A stretch of 42,103 bases of DNA. It comes from M55B118 sp041694275 (GTDB lineage: Bacteria; Bacillota_I; Bacilli_A; Izemoplasmatales; Izemoplasmataceae). The stretch lies in NCBI GenBank assembly GCA_041694275.1, contig JASMTQ010000094.1:1-42103 (forward strand). The letters are read 5' to 3'. Below are positions 40,742 to 42,103 of this stretch, in pieces. The first letter of the stretch is position 1, and each line of letters starts with the position of its first letter. Under the pieces are notes generated by a model, which saw only the letters and a list, made by a program, of their open reading frames with translations, ran no database searches and was not told the DNA's origin. The position numbers and the translations under genes were made by a program.

Positions 40742-41700
40742 GCATCAACAGTCCCTCTGGTAAAGAAACAAGTCATCAACGGTTTCAAAAAGTGATCAAC
40801 ACGGTTGTGAAGCGCCTCGTATTTCTGAGTGCGCTTCTTTCCGCATCATTCATCATCATCGTGGTCGTATTCGTTGCCCTGGCCGGCATTGAACCGTTCA
40901 TCAGTGACAACGAAGGACTGGGCAGTGTATCGTTTTTTGGGTTTATCACAAGAACCATCTGGCTTGATGGACCGACATTCGCCTCTAACATGTATGGGGC
41001 TGGATATTTGATTATCAATACGCTTTACATCGCATTTTTGACGCTCGCGCTTTCGCTCCCACTAGGCGTCCTAACGGCACTATTCATCGCAAAAATCGCA
41101 AGCAGAAAAACCGCAACAGTTCTAAGAAGCATCGTGGAGCTGCTCGCAGCCATTCCCTCAATCGTATACGGACTCGTTGGCGCGGGCCTTGTCCTACCGC
41201 TTATATACAACGCAGCGCTTTCTTTCGGCATTCAGACAAACGGTGGGAACTCTACGCTCGCAGCGGTAATCGTCCTTACCTTCATGAGCATCCCGACCCT
41301 TACCACCGTCAGTGAAGTGGCGATTAGAAATGTAAATCCTTCCCTCGAAGAAGCCTCGCTCGCTCTCGGTGCTTCCAAAACGCAAACGCATTTCAGTGTA
41401 CTCCTTCCAGCCGCAAAATCAGGGATTTTCTCTGCAGCCATCCTCGCCATTGGAAGGGCGCTTGGTGAAGCGACGGCGATTTCTCTTGTTGCAGGAAACG
41501 CGTTGAGTGGTCCGACATTCTCACTTTTCAACAGAACCGCAACCCTCACAACTGCCATGCTTCAGGGCATGAAGGAAACCACGGGCCTAGATTATGACAT
41601 TCGCTTTTCCCTTGGAATCGTCCTCATCGTGGTTATACTCATCACGAACTTCGCCCTGAACACCCTCAAGAAGAAAGTAGGCAATGTCCATGCACAGTAA
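40720..41700 (+). CDS. pstC: Phosphate ABC transporter permease PstC
   Basis: 326 residues, six helices. First helix about 33-57, then a loop (SDNEGLGSVSFFGF), then the core NTLYIAFLTLALSLPLGVLTALFIAKIA. IPSIVYGLVGAGLV is a PstC/PstA motif and the coupling loop is EEASLALGASKTQTHFSVLLPAA. Works with PstA and PstB to import phosphate. ATG at 40720 is inside pstS with AAGGGG ten bases before it; the overlap implies coupled translation. Confidence 0.92.
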   Translation: MGRHSGLSINSPSGKETSHQRFQKVINTVVKRLVFLSALLSASFIIIVVVFVALAGIEPFISDNEGLGSVSFFGFITRTIWLDGPTFASNMYGAGYLIINTLYIAFLTLALSLPLGVLTALFIAKIASRKTATVLRSIVELLAAIPSIVYGLVGAGLVLPLIYNAALSFGIQTNGGNSTLAAVIVLTFMSIPTLTTVSEVAIRNVNPSLEEASLALGASKTQTHFSVLLPAAKSGIFSAAILAIGRALGEATAISLVAGNALSGPTFSLFNRTATLTTAMLQGMKETTGLDYDIRFSLGIVLIVVILITNFALNTLKKKVGNVHAQ

Positions 41701-42103
41701 AAGAAAAGTCATTGACGGCACATTAAAAGGCATGACCATAGGTGCAGCACTTACTACGGCGTCCGCCCTTTTCATTGTTTTCTACTTCGTCTTCACTACA
41801 GGGTTTTCTTTGCTTAGCTTTGATTTACTTGTGACCGATTACAACTCGGTTCAATACAACGCAGTCCTTGAAACACCCAATCAAACCATGGAGTTTGAAA
41901 AACCTGAAGTCATCGACAGTCCTTTTTCCTATAAATATGGGATTGCGCTTGAAGACAGCCGTAACAAGGATGGTGAGTCAATCATATCCATCGCATATGT
42001 TGATGACAATTCCCCATTAAAGACCCTCCTAGACAAGGAAAGCGGAGAACCAATAGAAGCCACCAAAAACAACGTCATCACCCGCATTTCCTATGAAGCC
42101 TCT
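41690..42103 (+). CDS. pstA: Phosphate ABC transporter permease PstA, N-terminal part (runs off the window)
   Basis: Open frame of 138 codons to the last base, with no stop. Overlaps the pstC stop (41698-41700). Start is ATG 41690 (or 41684, same frame). A basic N-terminus (MHSKRKVIDGTLKG) leads into one hydrophobic helix (about 16-42, ending FTTGFSLLSFDLLV, as in PstA helix 1). Then comes more than 90 residues of acidic, soluble sequence where ordinary PstA has a short loop. This mirrors OppC. Identity rests on position and the first helix; confirmation needs the downstream sequence. Confidence 0.7.
   Translation, partial: MHSKRKVIDGTLKGMTIGAALTTASALFIVFYFVFTTGFSLLSFDLLVTDYNSVQYNAVLETPNQTMEFEKPEVIDSPFSYKYGIALEDSRNKDGESIISIAYVDDNSPLKTLLDKESGEPIEATKNNVITRISYEAS

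Noticed and set aside
1..42103. Mycoplasma genetic code (TGA as Trp)
   Set aside because: Many genes end in TGA at the expected family length and Trp is encoded by TGG, for example in SRAP and the alpha-glucosidase.
1..42103. tRNA, rRNA genes, insertion sequences, prophage or integrase genes
   Set aside because: None recognised on either strand.

Overview
The window reads as chromosome from a wall-less or low-GC Gram-positive lineage. The standard code is used: TGA ends many genes and TGG encodes Trp. Ribosome sites are strong (AGGAGG type). Lipoproteins carry Gram-positive lipoboxes, and no outer-membrane genes are seen. Regulation is of Firmicute type: a Trp T-box, catabolite-type (cre) operators, PhoP-type direct repeats and extended -10 promoters. 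The mosaic surface lipoproteins and ABC permeases with very large extracytoplasmic loops suggest a Mycoplasmatota relative (Acholeplasma/Izemoplasma-like). That placement is inference; no marker gene (rRNA, ribosomal protein) is present.

Layout. 1-9877: oligopeptide ABC importer: a 5'-truncated mosaic binding protein, then oppB-C-D-F behind a structured leader, then a small membrane protein. 9947-11148: twin lipoproteins. 11199-13711: divergent degV and fabV-acyP (fatty-acid/acyl metabolism). 13768-17451: a small membrane protein, a GNAT acetyltransferase, an SRAP DNA-protein crosslink protein, an AEC transporter and an aromatic-acid-exporter-like protein. 17523-20588 (minus): a lipoprotein of eight CBM26-like starch-binding modules plus a lamin-tail domain, with cre-like operators upstream. 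20971-23644: arsenic operon arsR-acr3-permease-thioredoxin. 23752-28019: diguanylate cyclase, dipeptidase PepD and a GH13 alpha-glucosidase. 28107-30736: small membrane proteins, a DJ-1/PfpI protein and YwbE. 30738-34336: aromatic amino acid section, with T-box-controlled solitary trpB, then aroF-tyrA behind a separate promoter, a Trp/Tyr leader peptide and an attenuator hairpin. 34412-37628: MATE exporter, DUF134 regulator and CoA-disulfide-reductase-like flavoprotein. 37713-38876: encapsulated ferritin and encapsulin shell. 39029-42103: PhoB/PhoP-type response regulator and pstS-pstC-pstA (pstA runs off the end).

The items I find most unusual are: a PstS whose two halves appear in swapped order (circular permutation); a ribosome-mediated attenuator candidate in front of aroF-tyrA; long charged coiled-coil insertions at two different places in OppD and OppF; and the large extracytoplasmic insertions in OppC and PstA. 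The encapsulin/ferritin pair is a known nanocompartment type and is clearly intact.
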